Part shown: one piece after another, positions 40,441 to 50,323 of the stretch
How the letters are laid out: each line of letters begins with the position of its first letter
Position numbering within the stretch: position 1 is the first letter of the stretch
Source: Chitinimonas prasina
GTDB lineage: Bacteria > Pseudomonadota > Gammaproteobacteria > Burkholderiales > Chitinimonadaceae
Assembly: GCF_030160395.1 (NCBI RefSeq)
Contig: NZ_BSOG01000002.1
Span: forward strand, 310,001-374,000
Direction of reading: 5' to 3'
DNA: 64,000 nucleotides
The notes under the pieces: model-generated
What the model was told of the DNA's origin: nothing
Database searches by the model: none
What the model saw: only the letters and a program-made list of their open reading frames with translations
Translations under genes and position numbers: made by a program

Positions 40441-41238
40441 ATGCCTTGGATACGTTCGCACATCACAGCTCTGCTGGCCACCCTGCTTGTTGCCACCTAT
40501 GCCGCAGCCACCGAGCCACCGCTGTCGCTGCGGGCTGTCACGGCAGAGAACAATGAACCATTCAACATCGTCTTCAATGGCAAGCTACAAGGCTTGGGTG
40601 TGGACGTTGCCAACGAAGCCGCACGACGTAGCGGCTTCAGTCTGCAGACCGAAGCCCTGCCCTGGGCAAGGGCGCTTGAAACGGCCAGGCAAAAGCCCGA
40701 TGTCCTGCTGTTTACCGTAGCAAGAACACCTGAGCGTGAGGATTGGTTCCATTGGATCGGGCCCATCGCCAAGCGCGAAGTCTGGCTGTGGCGGCTTCGC
40801 ACCCGCAAGGACGTCATGGCCACCTCGCTGGATCAGGCAAAGCAATACAGGGTGGGCACCTCCCATAATGACGCCGCCACCGAATACCTGCTGGCACAGG
40901 GCTTTGAGCAAGGGCTCAATCTCGATATCACAATGCACGACCGCGCAATCGGCTACAAACTCCTGGCAAGCCGGGTAGACCTGGTTCCCATGAACCCCCT
41001 TTCCATTGGCGCCTTTGCCCGTGAAAGCGGGATTCCACTCGAAGACCTGGAGCCGCAAATGCTATTGATCAGCAGCGGCGGCTATTATCTTGCGCTCAAT
41101 CGCCTCAGCAAGGCCGAGACCGTGGCCAAACTCAATGCTGCGCTGGTGGAAATGAAGGCCGATGGCAGCTTGCAGCGCCTGCTGGAGAAATGGCAACCCA
41201 AGGGCAGCAAGGCCAGAAGCCCATCATCACCGCCTTGA
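40441..41238 (+). CDS. Solute-binding protein family 3 protein
   Basis: A 265-residue exported protein with signal peptide (SHITALLATLLVATYAAATE). The body follows the SBP_bac_3 pattern: AENNEPFNIVFNGKLQGLGV, PWARALETARQKPDVLLFTV and LNAALVEMKADGSLQRLLEK near the C-terminus. As with the two other family-3 proteins in this window, no permease gene is near. Its 3' end overlaps the convergent DNA-binding gene by 12 bp. Confidence 0.83.
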   Translation: MPWIRSHITALLATLLVATYAAATEPPLSLRAVTAENNEPFNIVFNGKLQGLGVDVANEAARRSGFSLQTEALPWARALETARQKPDVLLFTVARTPEREDWFHWIGPIAKREVWLWRLRTRKDVMATSLDQAKQYRVGTSHNDAATEYLLAQGFEQGLNLDITMHDRAIGYKLLASRVDLVPMNPLSIGAFARESGIPLEDLEPQMLLISSGGYYLALNRLSKAETVAKLNAALVEMKADGSLQRLLEKWQPKGSKARSPSSPP

Positions 41239-41562
41239 TGGCTCGCTCCCCTGCCGGGATAAGCTGTCCCGCAGCTCAGTCGCATGCTGTTGTATCAAAA
41301 GCTCCAGAAACGCGTTCATATCCAAGCCTACCTTCCGCGCGCATAGCTTGAGATGGGCCTTGAGTGTGCCATCCACCGTTGTGGCAAACGGCTCTCTGGC
41401 TGTCTTGGCATCCGCCCCCTTGCCCGCCTTGATCTCCTGCATGAACAAAGCACGCCTGGCCTTGCGGCTGGCACGTTGGCGCTCTGCCGGCGTCATGGCG
41501 CGTTCACCATGCGCAGGCCTGCCTGGGCGCCGCTTGGGTGGAGAAAGAGTATCGCTCGTCAT
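41227..41562 (-). CDS. Small basic DNA-binding-like protein
   Basis: A 111-residue protein with a basic N-terminus containing an AT-hook-like core (KRRPGRPAHGERAMTPAERQ) and a helical C-terminal part (ARKVGLDMNAFLELLIQQHA). It lies divergent to imuA across the SOS-like operator, with promoters back-to-back, so it could take part in control of the mutasome. That link rests only on position. Confidence 0.68.
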   Translation of the reverse strand: MTSDTLSPPKRRPGRPAHGERAMTPAERQRASRKARRALFMQEIKAGKGADAKTAREPFATTVDGTLKAHLKLCARKVGLDMNAFLELLIQQHATELRDSLSRQGSEPSRR

Positions 41563-41651
41563 ACCTGCTGCCCTCAAAAGACATGGTCTTGGCCTCAATT
41601 ATAATTAAGTGACACGTCACCTAATTAAAATATTCCACATTCTGGTTGACC

Positions 41652-41695
41652 AGAGAACGTTCGTTCTCCTAATATTTGGTGAACGAACGTTCTCT
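41652..41695. promoter_or_regulatory. Paired SOS-like operator upstream of imuA
   Basis: Two 15-bp arms, AGAGAACGTTCGTTC and GAACGAACGTTCTCT, are perfect inverted copies separated by 14 bp. Each contains a GAAC-N4-GTTC half-pattern, as in LexA boxes of some bacteria. It lies 16 bp before the imuA start, in the divergent promoter region. Confidence 0.75.
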
Positions 41696-41710
41696 TGCGA
41701 GGAGTGGGCC

Positions 41711-42448
41711 ATGAAAGCAGCGCTAGTCGATGTCTTGAAGCACCCAGGGGTATGGCGGGGTGATGGTTACAGCCAGACTGTCGTACCCACTACCCCCTGC
41801 GGGCACGAGCGCTTGGCGCCCTTGCTGCCAGGCGCGGGCTGGCCACTGGCGGCCGTTACTGAAGTCATTGCCAGCAGAGCGGGCTGCGGTGAGCTCAAAC
41901 TGCTGCTGCCGGCCCTTGCCCGCTTAAGCCAGGCCGGTAAGCAGGTACTGCTGATTGCCCCACCGCAAATACCCTACGCTCCCGCCTGGCAGGCTGCCGG
42001 TGTGGATCTGCGGCGGTTGACCTGGGTAAACCCCAAAACCGAACACGATGCCTTGTGGGCCATGGAGCAATCCCTGCGGGAGCCCGCCTGTGGCGCGGTA
42101 ATAGGCTGGTTCGACCTAGCCCTGAGCGATCGCAACTGCCGTCGCCTGCAACTGGCAGCCGAACAAGGTGGCGGCAGTGGCTTTGTCTTGCGCCATGGCC
42201 GTGCCGAAAACGTCAGCTCACCATTCGGACTGCGGTTGGGTGTGGAATCCGTCGCTGGCGGCGTAGCAGTACAGGTACTCAAGCGCCGGGGCGCTGCAGC
42301 AACCCAAGCCGTATTCCTGCCCCACGGCCATCAACCAACGCCCGCCAGGCATCCTGCTACAGGCCCTACCCATGTTGTGGCTAGCACTGCACCTGCCTTT
42401 TCTACCGCTAGACGCACTGCATCAGAGCCTTACGCCTACGCAGCCTGA
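41711..42448 (+). CDS. imuA: ImuA, mutasome RecA/SulA-like protein
   Basis: A 245-residue protein of the RecA/SulA-related ImuA family (residues 24-40 read PCGHERLAPLLPGAGWP; then AAVTEVIASRAGCGELKLLL). ImuA works with ImuB and DnaE2 in error-prone translesion synthesis after DNA damage. The ATG at 41711 follows GAGGAG and a downstream position from the double SOS-like operator. It overlaps imuB by 77 bp. No Walker A motif is visible, as usual for ImuA. Confidence 0.88.
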   Translation: MKAALVDVLKHPGVWRGDGYSQTVVPTTPCGHERLAPLLPGAGWPLAAVTEVIASRAGCGELKLLLPALARLSQAGKQVLLIAPPQIPYAPAWQAAGVDLRRLTWVNPKTEHDALWAMEQSLREPACGAVIGWFDLALSDRNCRRLQLAAEQGGGSGFVLRHGRAENVSSPFGLRLGVESVAGGVAVQVLKRRGAAATQAVFLPHGHQPTPARHPATGPTHVVASTAPAFSTARRTASEPYAYAA

Positions 42449-43808
42449 GCCCTGGGCTGTCGTAGAGCAGCGCGGCCGCCAGGAGCAGGTGCTGATATGC
42501 AATGCCGCAGCGCAAGCGCTGGGTGTAAAGCCCGGCATGCGCCGCGCCGCCGCCATGACGCTGGCTGCAAATCTGCGTATTGCCCGGCGCCAGCCGCAAC
42601 AGGAACTAGCGCTGCTGGAAAGCCTTGCAGCCTGGAGCTTGCAGTACACGCCTACCGTTTGCCTGGCTCCGCCGCACGGCCTGCTGCTGGAGATAGAAGG
42701 TTGCCTGCGCTACTTCAAGGGCCTGGGCCGATTACGCAAGCTGATTGCACAAGGCTTGGTGGAGCACGGCTGGGCAGCACAGATGGCAGCAGCCCCCTCG
42801 CCGCTTGCCGCCACCTGGCTGGCCCAGTTGCGCCCACAAACCGTGATACGTAGCCCGGAGGGTCTCGCCGACGGCCTGGCAAGCCTGCCCATCGCCGCGC
42901 TCCCCTGGCCTGACGACACGCTGCGGCAACTGCAAGCGCTAGGCATGCGCCAATTTGCCGACATCCACAGCCTCCCGCGTGATGGTCTTGCCCATCGCCT
43001 GGGCCACGCCTTCCCCTGCATGCTGGACCAGGCACTAGGCTTGCAGCCAGACCCGCGCGATCCCTTTGAGCCGCCTGATCGATTTGAACGCACCGTAGCC
43101 CTCAATTGGGCAACAGACCAAGTCGAAGCCTTGGGCTTTGTCGCCAAGCGCCTGTTTACCGAGCTGGCAGCATTTCTGATGGGCAGAGGGCTGGGTGTAC
43201 AACAGCTACACCTGACCATGCAGCACGAAGACAGCAGCAAAACCGAAGTAACGCTAGGGCTAGGCAAGCCCACCCGCGCCGCCGATGCCATGCTGGCCAT
43301 CTGTCGCGAGCGCCTTGCGCGGCTGGTCTTGCCCGCACCGGTAGAGGCCATGGGCATTCTGGCCGACCAGCTGCATCGCCTGGATGGCCAGGTGCTGACC
43401 CTGTTTGGCAATGCCAACCAGGCGGAGGATTTCGACCTGTTACGCGCACGGCTGATGGCGCGGCTGGGAGAGGAAGCGGTGCAGAGCATCGTCTGTGTGG
43501 CGGATCACCGCCCAGAACACGCCTGGCGCTGGGCGCCCTGCGGTAGCGCCTCCCCTCAGCTCACCCTGGGTGAGCGCCCCGCCTGGCTGCTGCCCGAGCC
43601 GCAGAGTCTGGAACTACGTGACGGACATCTCTGGCACGGCGAACCGCTCCAGCTGCTGACACGGGCAGAGCGCATCGAATCCGGCTGGTGGGATGGTGAT
43701 GGCGTCACCCGCGACTACTACCAGGCGCAAGGGGCATCTGGCCGCCGCTATTGGATATACCAGCAGCGCAGCACCGACAGCTGGTACCTGCACGGCCTGT
43801 TTGCCTAA
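42372..43808 (+). CDS. imuB: ImuB, Y-family polymerase-like mutasome protein
   Basis: A 478-residue Y-family polymerase relative. The N-terminus (LWLALHLPFLPLDALHQSLT) and helix-hairpin-helix region (LRQLQALGMRQFADIHSLPR) match ImuB, which lacks an active polymerase triad and acts as the hub linking ImuA, DnaE2 and the beta clamp. The C-terminal part extends beyond the Y-family core. The stop codon TAA at 43806-43808 doubles as the target-site duplication of the MITE-like element directly after it. Confidence 0.9.
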   Translation: MLWLALHLPFLPLDALHQSLTPTQPEPWAVVEQRGRQEQVLICNAAAQALGVKPGMRRAAAMTLAANLRIARRQPQQELALLESLAAWSLQYTPTVCLAPPHGLLLEIEGCLRYFKGLGRLRKLIAQGLVEHGWAAQMAAAPSPLAATWLAQLRPQTVIRSPEGLADGLASLPIAALPWPDDTLRQLQALGMRQFADIHSLPRDGLAHRLGHAFPCMLDQALGLQPDPRDPFEPPDRFERTVALNWATDQVEALGFVAKRLFTELAAFLMGRGLGVQQLHLTMQHEDSSKTEVTLGLGKPTRAADAMLAICRERLARLVLPAPVEAMGILADQLHRLDGQVLTLFGNANQAEDFDLLRARLMARLGEEAVQSIVCVADHRPEHAWRWAPCGSASPQLTLGERPAWLLPEPQSLELRDGHLWHGEPLQLLTRAERIESGWWDGDGVTRDYYQAQGASGRRYWIYQQRSTDSWYLHGLFA

Positions 43809-44074
43809 GAGTCTGTTCAATGTCTTTTCGCCGCGTCGTTCGCAACCTTGCCGGATGAAGGGCAAGGCGCAAGACGCGCAGCGGTACGGGTACCGTCAGC
43901 GGCTTGCAACGCCGCACTTCGCTGGCAAGGCTGCGAACCCGCAGGGCTGATCTGGAAAACGGCCACTCACTGCGTTGTGGCGCTTGGCAATAACTTGTTA
44001 TTGCCTGCGCACCACGCCTTGTGCCTGGCCATTTTCCAGATCAGCGACACGACGAAAAGACATTGAACAGACTC
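43809..44074. mobile_element. 266-bp MITE-like element between imuB and dnaE2
   Basis: Terminal inverted repeats of about 30 bp begin GAGTCTGTTCAATGTCTTTT at the left and match the reverse complement at the right with two mismatches. A TAA is duplicated on both flanks (43806-43808 and 44075-44077). No transposase is encoded. The right half (43947-44044) is a long imperfect hairpin around GGCAATAACTTGTTATTGCC. GAG ends and 3-bp TNA duplications suggest mobilisation by an IS5-family (IS1031-type) transposase. Confidence 0.85.
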
Positions 44075-44086
44075 TAAGGAATCGCC

Positions 44087-47000
44087 ATGCCTGCCGCCGA
44101 CCAAGCCACCTATGCCGAGTTGCATTGTCTTTCCTGCTTCAGCTTCCAGCGCGGCGCATCGCACGCAGATGAGCTGGTGGAGCGGGCTGCCAAGCTGGGC
44201 TATCAAGCGCTGGCCATAACCGATGAGTGCTCGCTGGCCGGTATTGTTCGCGCCCATCTGGCCGCCCAGAAGCACGGCCTGCAATTGATCGTAGGAAGCG
44301 AACTAACCCTGGACGATGGCTTGCGCCTGGTATTGCTGGCGCCAGATCGTGAAGCCTATGGCGATTTATCCCAGCTGATCACCCTGGGGCGACGCAATGC
44401 CAACAAGGGCTCATACCAGTTGGATCGTGCCGCCGTCGCGCGCCACGCCGGACGGCTATTAGCCCTATGGCTGCCCCCCGCCCTGCCGGATACCGCAGAC
44501 GGTCTATGGCTTGGCCAGCACTTCCCCGATCGCGCCTGGCTGGCGGTAGAGCTGTTCCAGGAGGCAGACGATGGCAACCGCCTCTCCGCACTATTGCAGC
44601 TAGGCCAGCAATGCGGCCTCCCCTGCGTCGCCAGTGGCGATGTGCATATGCATGTCCGATCCCGCCGCGCCCTGCAGGACGTCATGACAGCTATCCGGCT
44701 GGGCCGGCCGGTAGCAGAATGCGGCTTGGCGCTATTTCCCAATGGTGAGCGCCACCTGCGCAGTCCCTGGGCGCTCGCCCACATCTACCCACGCGCGCTG
44801 TTGGCAGAAACCGTGCGCATTGCACAGCGCTGCGGCCAGTTCCTGGCTGATCTGGGCTATGAATACCCCGCCGAACTGGTACCCGAGGGCGCAACACCGG
44901 CAAGCCATCTGTGCACACTGACCGAAATCGGCTTGAACCAGCGCTATCCAGCAGGCGCGCCAGAAAAAGTCCGCCGCCAGATAGCGCACGAACTGGCGCT
45001 GATCACCAGGCTTCGCTATGAGTCGTTCTTTCTCACCGTCCACGATATCGTCGCCTACGCCCGCAGCCAGAAGATCCTCTGTCAGGGGCGTGGCTCAGCG
45101 GCCAACTCGGCCGTCTGCTTTGCCCTGGGCATCACCGAGGTAGACCCAGATAGATCCAATCTGCTGTTCGAGCGCTTTCTCTCGCAAGAGCGACAGGAGC
45201 CGCCCGATATCGATGTGGATTTCGAGCATGATCGACGGGAGGAGGTCATCCAGTACATATATAAGCGCTATGGCAGGGAGCGCGCCGCACTGGCCGCCAC
45301 CGTGATTACCTACCGCCCGCGTAGCGCCCTGCGGGATGTAGGGCGTGCACTGGGGTTTGACGAAGAGCAACTGGATCAGATCAGCAAAACCCTGGCCTGG
45401 TGGGATAGCCGCGCAGAGCTGCCCAAGCGCCTGCAGGAAGCAGGCTTCGACCCCGAGAGCCGGTCAGTCCAACTACTATTGCGGCTTGCACAAGGGCTGA
45501 TGCGCTTCCCTCGCCATCTGTCGCAACATGTGGGCGGTTTTGTTATCTCCCACAGTCCCTTGGCACGGTTGGTCCCCATAGAAAACGCCGCCATGCCAGA
45601 TCGCACCGTCATCCAGTGGGACAAGGATGATCTGGACGCCATGGGCCTGCTCAAGGTCGATGTGCTGGCATTGGGCATGTTGAGCGCCATACGCCGTACG
45701 CTGGCACTGGTGTCCGCGATACGCCAGCAACCACTGATGCGCATGGCCGATATTCCCGCAGAAGACCCACAGGTCTACGAGATGATAGGACATGCCGATA
45801 CCGTGGGCCTGTTCCAGATCGAGTCAAGAGCGCAGATGTCCATGCTGCCACGCCTCAAACCCAAAACCTTCTACGACCTGGTGATTGAAGTAGCCATCGT
45901 GCGCCCTGGGCCCATACAAGGCGGCATGGTGCATCCCTACCTGCGGCGGAGACAAGGGCTGGAGCCCGTCGATTACCCATCCGAAGCCGTCAAGAAGACG
46001 TTGGAGCGAACCTTGGGTGTGCCTATCTTCCAGGAGCAGGTCATGCAACTGGCCATCGATGCCGCTGACTTTACCCCCGGCGAGGCCGACCAACTTAGAC
46101 GCTCCATGGGCTCCTGGCGCCGCACGGGTGAACTGGCAGATTACCAAGCGCGGCTGGTCACCGGCATGCTGGCCAATGGCTATACCCAGGAATTTGCAGA
46201 CCGGCTATGCAAGCAGATAGAAGGCTTCTCCGAATATGGCTTTCCCGAATCCCATGCCGCCAGCTTCGCCCTGCTGGTGTATGTATCAGGCTGGCTCAAG
46301 CGGCACGAACCTGCCGCCTTCACCTGCGCCCTGCTCAACAGCCTACCCATGGGTTTTTACTCCGCATCGCAATTGATACAGGACGCAAAGCGGCATGGCA
46401 TCGTCGTGCACCCTGTCGATGTGCAGCGCAGTGATTGGGATTGCACACTGGAAGACGAACAGCGCCCCCAGCACGCACTCCGACTGGGCTTGCGGCTGAT
46501 CAGCGGCCTGGGCCGGGGCGTAGGCGAGCGCATTGCCGCCCACCGACCGGCGGCTGGTTACGATAGCTTGGTCCAGCTACAGCGCCTGGCCGGTCTCGAC
46601 AAGCGCAGCCTGGGCATCCTGGCGGATGCCGATGCGCTGGCCAGCTTGGCCGGAAATCGCCGACAAGCCCGCTGGCAGGTAGGCGGCCTGCAGCTTAAGC
46701 AAGACCTCGTAGGCATGGCCGCCAAGGCAGAGGCAGCCATCACCCTCCCGCTCCCCAGCCTGGGCCAGCAAGTGCTGGAAGATTACCGCAGCCAGGGCCT
46801 CACCCTGAGGGCCCATCCACTAAGCCTGCTACGCCCACACCTGAGCCGCAATCGCCTGCTCAGTGCCGCCGAGCTGCGCGCCTGCCAGCACGGCCAGCCC
46901 GCACGGGCCTGCGGCATCGTAGTTGGCCGCCAACGTCCCGGCACGGCAAGCGGCGTCACCTTTGTTACCCTGGAAGACGAAACCGGCAACACCAATGTCA

Positions 47001-47176
47001 TTGTCTGGCAGGATCTGGGCGAAAGGCAGCGCAAGGAACTGCTGGGCGCCAGGCTGCTGGCCGTCTACGGCGTGGTGCAGCGGGAAGGCGAGGTCGTCCA
47101 TCTGCTCGCCAAGCGCCTGGCCGACAAATCCGAGCTGCTGGGAACTCTGTCTGTAGAGAGCCGCGATTTCCACTAG
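44087..47176 (+). CDS. dnaE2: Error-prone DNA polymerase III alpha subunit DnaE2
   Basis: A 1029-residue C-family polymerase of the SOS mutasome. It has the N-terminal PHP domain ([20 protein letters not shown]), the palm acidic motif in [20 protein letters not shown], fingers region with [20 protein letters not shown], and a C-terminal OB domain ([20 protein letters not shown]). Shorter than DnaE1, as expected. The MITE-like element separates it from imuB; its ribosome-binding site (TAAGGA) abuts the element's right end, so transcription must pass through the element or start within it. Confidence 0.95.
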   Translation: MPAADQATYAELHCLSCFSFQRGASHADELVERAAKLGYQALAITDECSLAGIVRAHLAAQKHGLQLIVGSELTLDDGLRLVLLAPDREAYGDLSQLITLGRRNANKGSYQLDRAAVARHAGRLLALWLPPALPDTADGLWLGQHFPDRAWLAVELFQEADDGNRLSALLQLGQQCGLPCVASGDVHMHVRSRRALQDVMTAIRLGRPVAECGLALFPNGERHLRSPWALAHIYPRALLAETVRIAQRCGQFLADLGYEYPAELVPEGATPASHLCTLTEIGLNQRYPAGAPEKVRRQIAHELALITRLRYESFFLTVHDIVAYARSQKILCQGRGSAANSAVCFALGITEVDPDRSNLLFERFLSQERQEPPDIDVDFEHDRREEVIQYIYKRYGRERAALAATVITYRPRSALRDVGRALGFDEEQLDQISKTLAWWDSRAELPKRLQEAGFDPESRSVQLLLRLAQGLMRFPRHLSQHVGGFVISHSPLARLVPIENAAMPDRTVIQWDKDDLDAMGLLKVDVLALGMLSAIRRTLALVSAIRQQPLMRMADIPAEDPQVYEMIGHADTVGLFQIESRAQMSMLPRLKPKTFYDLVIEVAIVRPGPIQGGMVHPYLRRRQGLEPVDYPSEAVKKTLERTLGVPIFQEQVMQLAIDAADFTPGEADQLRRSMGSWRRTGELADYQARLVTGMLANGYTQEFADRLCKQIEGFSEYGFPESHAASFALLVYVSGWLKRHEPAAFTCALLNSLPMGFYSASQLIQDAKRHGIVVHPVDVQRSDWDCTLEDEQRPQHALRLGLRLISGLGRGVGERIAAHRPAAGYDSLVQLQRLAGLDKRSLGILADADALASLAGNRRQARWQVGGLQLKQDLVGMAAKAEAAITLPLPSLGQQVLEDYRSQGLTLRAHPLSLLRPHLSRNRLLSAAELRACQHGQPARACGIVVGRQRPGTASGVTFVTLEDETGNTNVIVWQDLGERQRKELLGARLLAVYGVVQREGEVVHLLAKRLADKSELLGTLSVESRDFH

Positions 47177-47216
47177 CCCCATCGCAGCGCCAGCCAGCCC
47201 TCAAAGACGACCCCGA

Positions 47217-47230
47217 TTGATGCGCATCAA
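47217..47230. promoter_or_regulatory. FNR/ANR box upstream of hemN
   Basis: The sequence TTGATGCGCATCAA is a perfect TTGAT-N4-ATCAA palindrome, 47 bp before the hemN ATG. It is the consensus for FNR/ANR-type anaerobic activators. Confidence 0.8.
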
Positions 47231-47277
47231 GGTACAGCCCCTCGCCCCCAGGCACACTGGCCGCACCTTATATCGAC

Positions 47278-48729
47278 ATGGTTGCCCGCATGAATGCGCC
47301 CGCCCCCACTGCCATTAAGCCGGCCCCAGCAGATTTTGATGTTCAAGGCCTGTCTTTCGACAAAAGCCTGATCGAGCGCCTGGCGGGCAATGGCCCTCGC
47401 TACACCTCCTATCCCACGGCCGACCATTTCCATGCCGGGTTCGATGAAGCCGCCTATCGCGCAGAAGTAGCAAGGCAGTTCCCCGCTGGTCAGCAAGGCC
47501 CGTTGTCGCTCTACGTGCATATCCCTTTCTGCAATACCATCTGTTACTACTGTGGCTGTAACAAGATCATCACCAAGAACAAGTCTCATGCTGAGGTATA
47601 CCTGGACTACCTCGACAAGGAGCTTGCCCTGCAAGCCCCCCTATTCGCAGGCCGCGCCAGGGTGGAGCAGCTGCACTTCGGCGGCGGCACCCCCACCTTC
47701 CTCTCCGATGCCCAACTCGGCCGACTGATGCAGCAACTTCGAGCCCATTTCGACTTCGCCCCCAAGGACGAAGGCGAATACTCGATAGAGATAGACCCGC
47801 GCAAAGTCCAGCCAGCCACTGTGGCACACCTGGGTGAGCTGGGCTTCAATCGCATGAGCCTCGGCGTGCAGGACTTCGACCCCGCCGTCCAGCAGGCCGT
47901 CAACCGCATCCAGAGCGAAGCCGAAACGCTGGCAGTGATTGAAGCGGCCCGAGCACATGGCTTCAAATCCATCTCCATCGACCTGATCTACGGCTTGCCA
48001 TTGCAGACCGTACAAGGCTTCAGCGCCACCCTGGACAAAGTGATCGCAGCCCGGCCAGATCGCCTTTCCATCTACAACTACGCGCATATGCCGCAGCTGT
48101 TCAAAACGCAGCGTCAGATAAACGAAGCCGACCTCCCCGCACTCGACACCAAGCTCGATATCCTCAGCCTCGCCGTCAGCAAACTCGCCGCCGCCGGCTA
48201 CGTCTATGTCGGCATGGATCACTTTGCCCTGCCCGATGACGAACTGGCCATTGCCCAGCGCGCAGGCACCCTGCACCGCAACTTCCAGGGTTATTCCACG
48301 CGCGACGACATCGATCTACTCGCTTTGGGTGTCTCAGGCATCAGCAAGTTGGGCGCAAGCTACAGCCAGAATGTACGCGGCACCGAGGAATACTACGCCC
48401 TGCTGGATGCCGGCAAACTGCCGCTGTTCCGAGGCATCGCCCTGAACGAAGACGACAGGCTGCGCCGTAGTCTGATACAGCAACTGATGTGTGATTTCGC
48501 ACTCGACTTCGCCCAGCTGGAGGCGCGCTGGGGCATCCGCTTCAACGAATACTTTGCCGCCGAACAGTCCAAGCTGGCAGCCCTGGCAGATGATGGCCTG
48601 CTCAGCCTGGATGGGCAGCGCCTGCAGGTACTGCCACGCGGTCGCCTGCTGATACGCAATATCGCCATGATCTTTGACCGCCGCCTGCAGCAAAGCCAGC
48701 CCCTTCAGCGCTACTCCAAAACCATCTGA
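47278..48729 (+). CDS. hemN: Oxygen-independent coproporphyrinogen III dehydrogenase
   Basis: Radical-SAM enzyme that converts coproporphyrinogen III to protoporphyrinogen IX without oxygen. The 483-residue protein has RYTSYPTADHFH, the CxxxCxxC cluster motif in YVHIPFCNTICYYCGCNKII and GGGTPTFLSDAQL. The anaerobic regulator box upstream fits the oxygen-independent role. Start is either the ATG at 47278 or at 47290. It follows dnaE2 by 101 bp but has its own promoter signals. Confidence 0.96.
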   Translation: MVARMNAPAPTAIKPAPADFDVQGLSFDKSLIERLAGNGPRYTSYPTADHFHAGFDEAAYRAEVARQFPAGQQGPLSLYVHIPFCNTICYYCGCNKIITKNKSHAEVYLDYLDKELALQAPLFAGRARVEQLHFGGGTPTFLSDAQLGRLMQQLRAHFDFAPKDEGEYSIEIDPRKVQPATVAHLGELGFNRMSLGVQDFDPAVQQAVNRIQSEAETLAVIEAARAHGFKSISIDLIYGLPLQTVQGFSATLDKVIAARPDRLSIYNYAHMPQLFKTQRQINEADLPALDTKLDILSLAVSKLAAAGYVYVGMDHFALPDDELAIAQRAGTLHRNFQGYSTRDDIDLLALGVSGISKLGASYSQNVRGTEEYYALLDAGKLPLFRGIALNEDDRLRRSLIQQLMCDFALDFAQLEARWGIRFNEYFAAEQSKLAALADDGLLSLDGQRLQVLPRGRLLIRNIAMIFDRRLQQSQPLQRYSKTI

Positions 48730-48798
48730 GCCCACCAAAAGACAAAGGCCGGCACCTTATCGGTACCGGCCCCTGGCACAACCACATCACCGCAACAC

Positions 48799-49926
48799 TT
48801 ACAGGCGCATGGCAGGTATATGCTCAGCCATCTCCCGGCGCATGAACTCATGGAAATGCAGCATGCCATCCTCCATCGGGCTCTGGTAAGGGCCGAACTC
48901 GTCCCTACCCTCCTTGTATAGCCGCTCCCTGCCCTCTTCCATGCGGCGGATGATCTCCATGTCCTCTACCGCCGTCTCCTGGTAGGCCGCCTGCTCCGCC
49001 GCCATGAACTCCGGCTCGAACAAGGCCACTTCCTCAGGGTAATAGAACTCCACAATGTTCTTGTAGCGGCGAGGGCCATCTGGCAGCAAGGTCGAGATCA
49101 CCAGCGTATGCGGATACCACTCCACCATCACATTGGGGTAATAGGTCAACCAGATGGCGCCATGCTTGGGCATCTGGCCACGGTTGAATGCCAGCACCTG
49201 CTTGTGCCACTCCGCATACGATTTCGAACCGGCCTTCGCCAAGGCATTGTTGATACCCACAGTCTGGACCGAATACCAGTCGGCAAACTCCCACTTCAGG
49301 TCATCACACTCCACAAACCGGCCCAAGCCAGGGTGGAATGGATCCACATGGTAGTCCTCCAGATAAACCTCGATAAAGGTCTTCCAGTTGCCCTCGTAAG
49401 TATCCACCTGCACGCTATGCAGCATGTAGTTGCTGAAATCCAGATCCTTGGCCACGCCCAGGTTCTTCAGGTCCGCCTCTACATCCCTGCCCCCCGTACC
49501 CAGCTCAAACAGCATGCCGTTCCAGGTCTGCAGCCGGGTCTCCGGCAGGTTCAAGCAGGGCTTCTCAGGAAAATGCGGCGCACCCAGCAGCGTGCCCTGG
49601 TTGTCATAGGTCCAGCGATGCAAAGGGCAAACGATGTGCGAGCTATTGCCGCGCCCATCCACCATCAAAGCCTGACGGTGGCGGCAGATATTCGACAGCA
49701 GCTTGACGCCAGACTCGGTACGCTTGAGCAAGCGCGCACGATCATACATCTCCAGCACCTGATAGTCGCCCACGTTGGGAACCATCAGCTCATGGCCGAC
49801 ATACTTTGGCGCCTGGGAGAACAGCGTTTCCTGTTCTAGCCGATAAAAATCCGGGTCAAAATAGACCGAGATAGGCAATTGCGCTTGAGCCGCGCGAAGC
49901 TGGTTGGATGAAGTCAGGTTGGACAT
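48799..49926 (-). CDS. Rieske-type aromatic ring-hydroxylating oxygenase alpha subunit
   Basis: A 375-residue oxygenase subunit. The Rieske cluster ligands are CRH (ICRHRQALMVDGRG) and CPLHRW, and the mononuclear-iron ligands are in EDYHVDPFHPGLG. Alpha subunits of this kind hydroxylate aromatic or quaternary-ammonium substrates using electrons from a reductase. The fpr gene on the same strand, 400 bp upstream, is a plausible reductase but not proven. The ATG at 49926 follows a GGGGGTGTGGGAT stretch. Confidence 0.9.
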   Translation of the reverse strand: MSNLTSSNQLRAAQAQLPISVYFDPDFYRLEQETLFSQAPKYVGHELMVPNVGDYQVLEMYDRARLLKRTESGVKLLSNICRHRQALMVDGRGNSSHIVCPLHRWTYDNQGTLLGAPHFPEKPCLNLPETRLQTWNGMLFELGTGGRDVEADLKNLGVAKDLDFSNYMLHSVQVDTYEGNWKTFIEVYLEDYHVDPFHPGLGRFVECDDLKWEFADWYSVQTVGINNALAKAGSKSYAEWHKQVLAFNRGQMPKHGAIWLTYYPNVMVEWYPHTLVISTLLPDGPRRYKNIVEFYYPEEVALFEPEFMAAEQAAYQETAVEDMEIIRRMEEGRERLYKEGRDEFGPYQSPMEDGMLHFHEFMRREMAEHIPAMRL

Positions 49927-50323
49927 ATCCCACACCCCCAAGAGTCGGAGTTGGGCGCAATCCATCTATAGACGCGCCCCAACACCCGAAGGTCTAAGAA
50001 CGTCTTGCCTTGATGGATTACGAGTCGGCAGGCATTGCGCCTAGCCGGAGACGAGCCCGCAAGCCCAGTCTCCCTAGCCTCATGGCCCTTTGGGGCAAGC
50101 ACCAGGCACGCTTTTCAGCGCCCTAATACCCGCGTTGGGCGAGGTGCCGCAACGCTATAAAACAAGGGCCGGATTTTCGCCCAATCCCCCCTTGCAGGCA
50201 AGTCATTTCTGTCAGAAAACTTGCTTACAGATTAGGGACATAGCACATCAGCAAACAGGCAGCCATCAAAGCGCCACGGCCCACCCCACAGGCAGGCCGA
50301 GCGCTCAACGGCAAGATACCCAA
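49927..50323. other. Intergenic region between fpr and the Rieske gene
   Basis: About 400 bp with no open frame having a ribosome-binding site. It must hold the promoter of the Rieske gene. No operator pattern was recognised. Confidence 0.5.

Noticed and set aside
43947-44044. Hairpin right half of the MITE read as a small RNA or terminator
   Set aside because: It is part of the element, has no T-run and no promoter is visible; kept only as a structural property.
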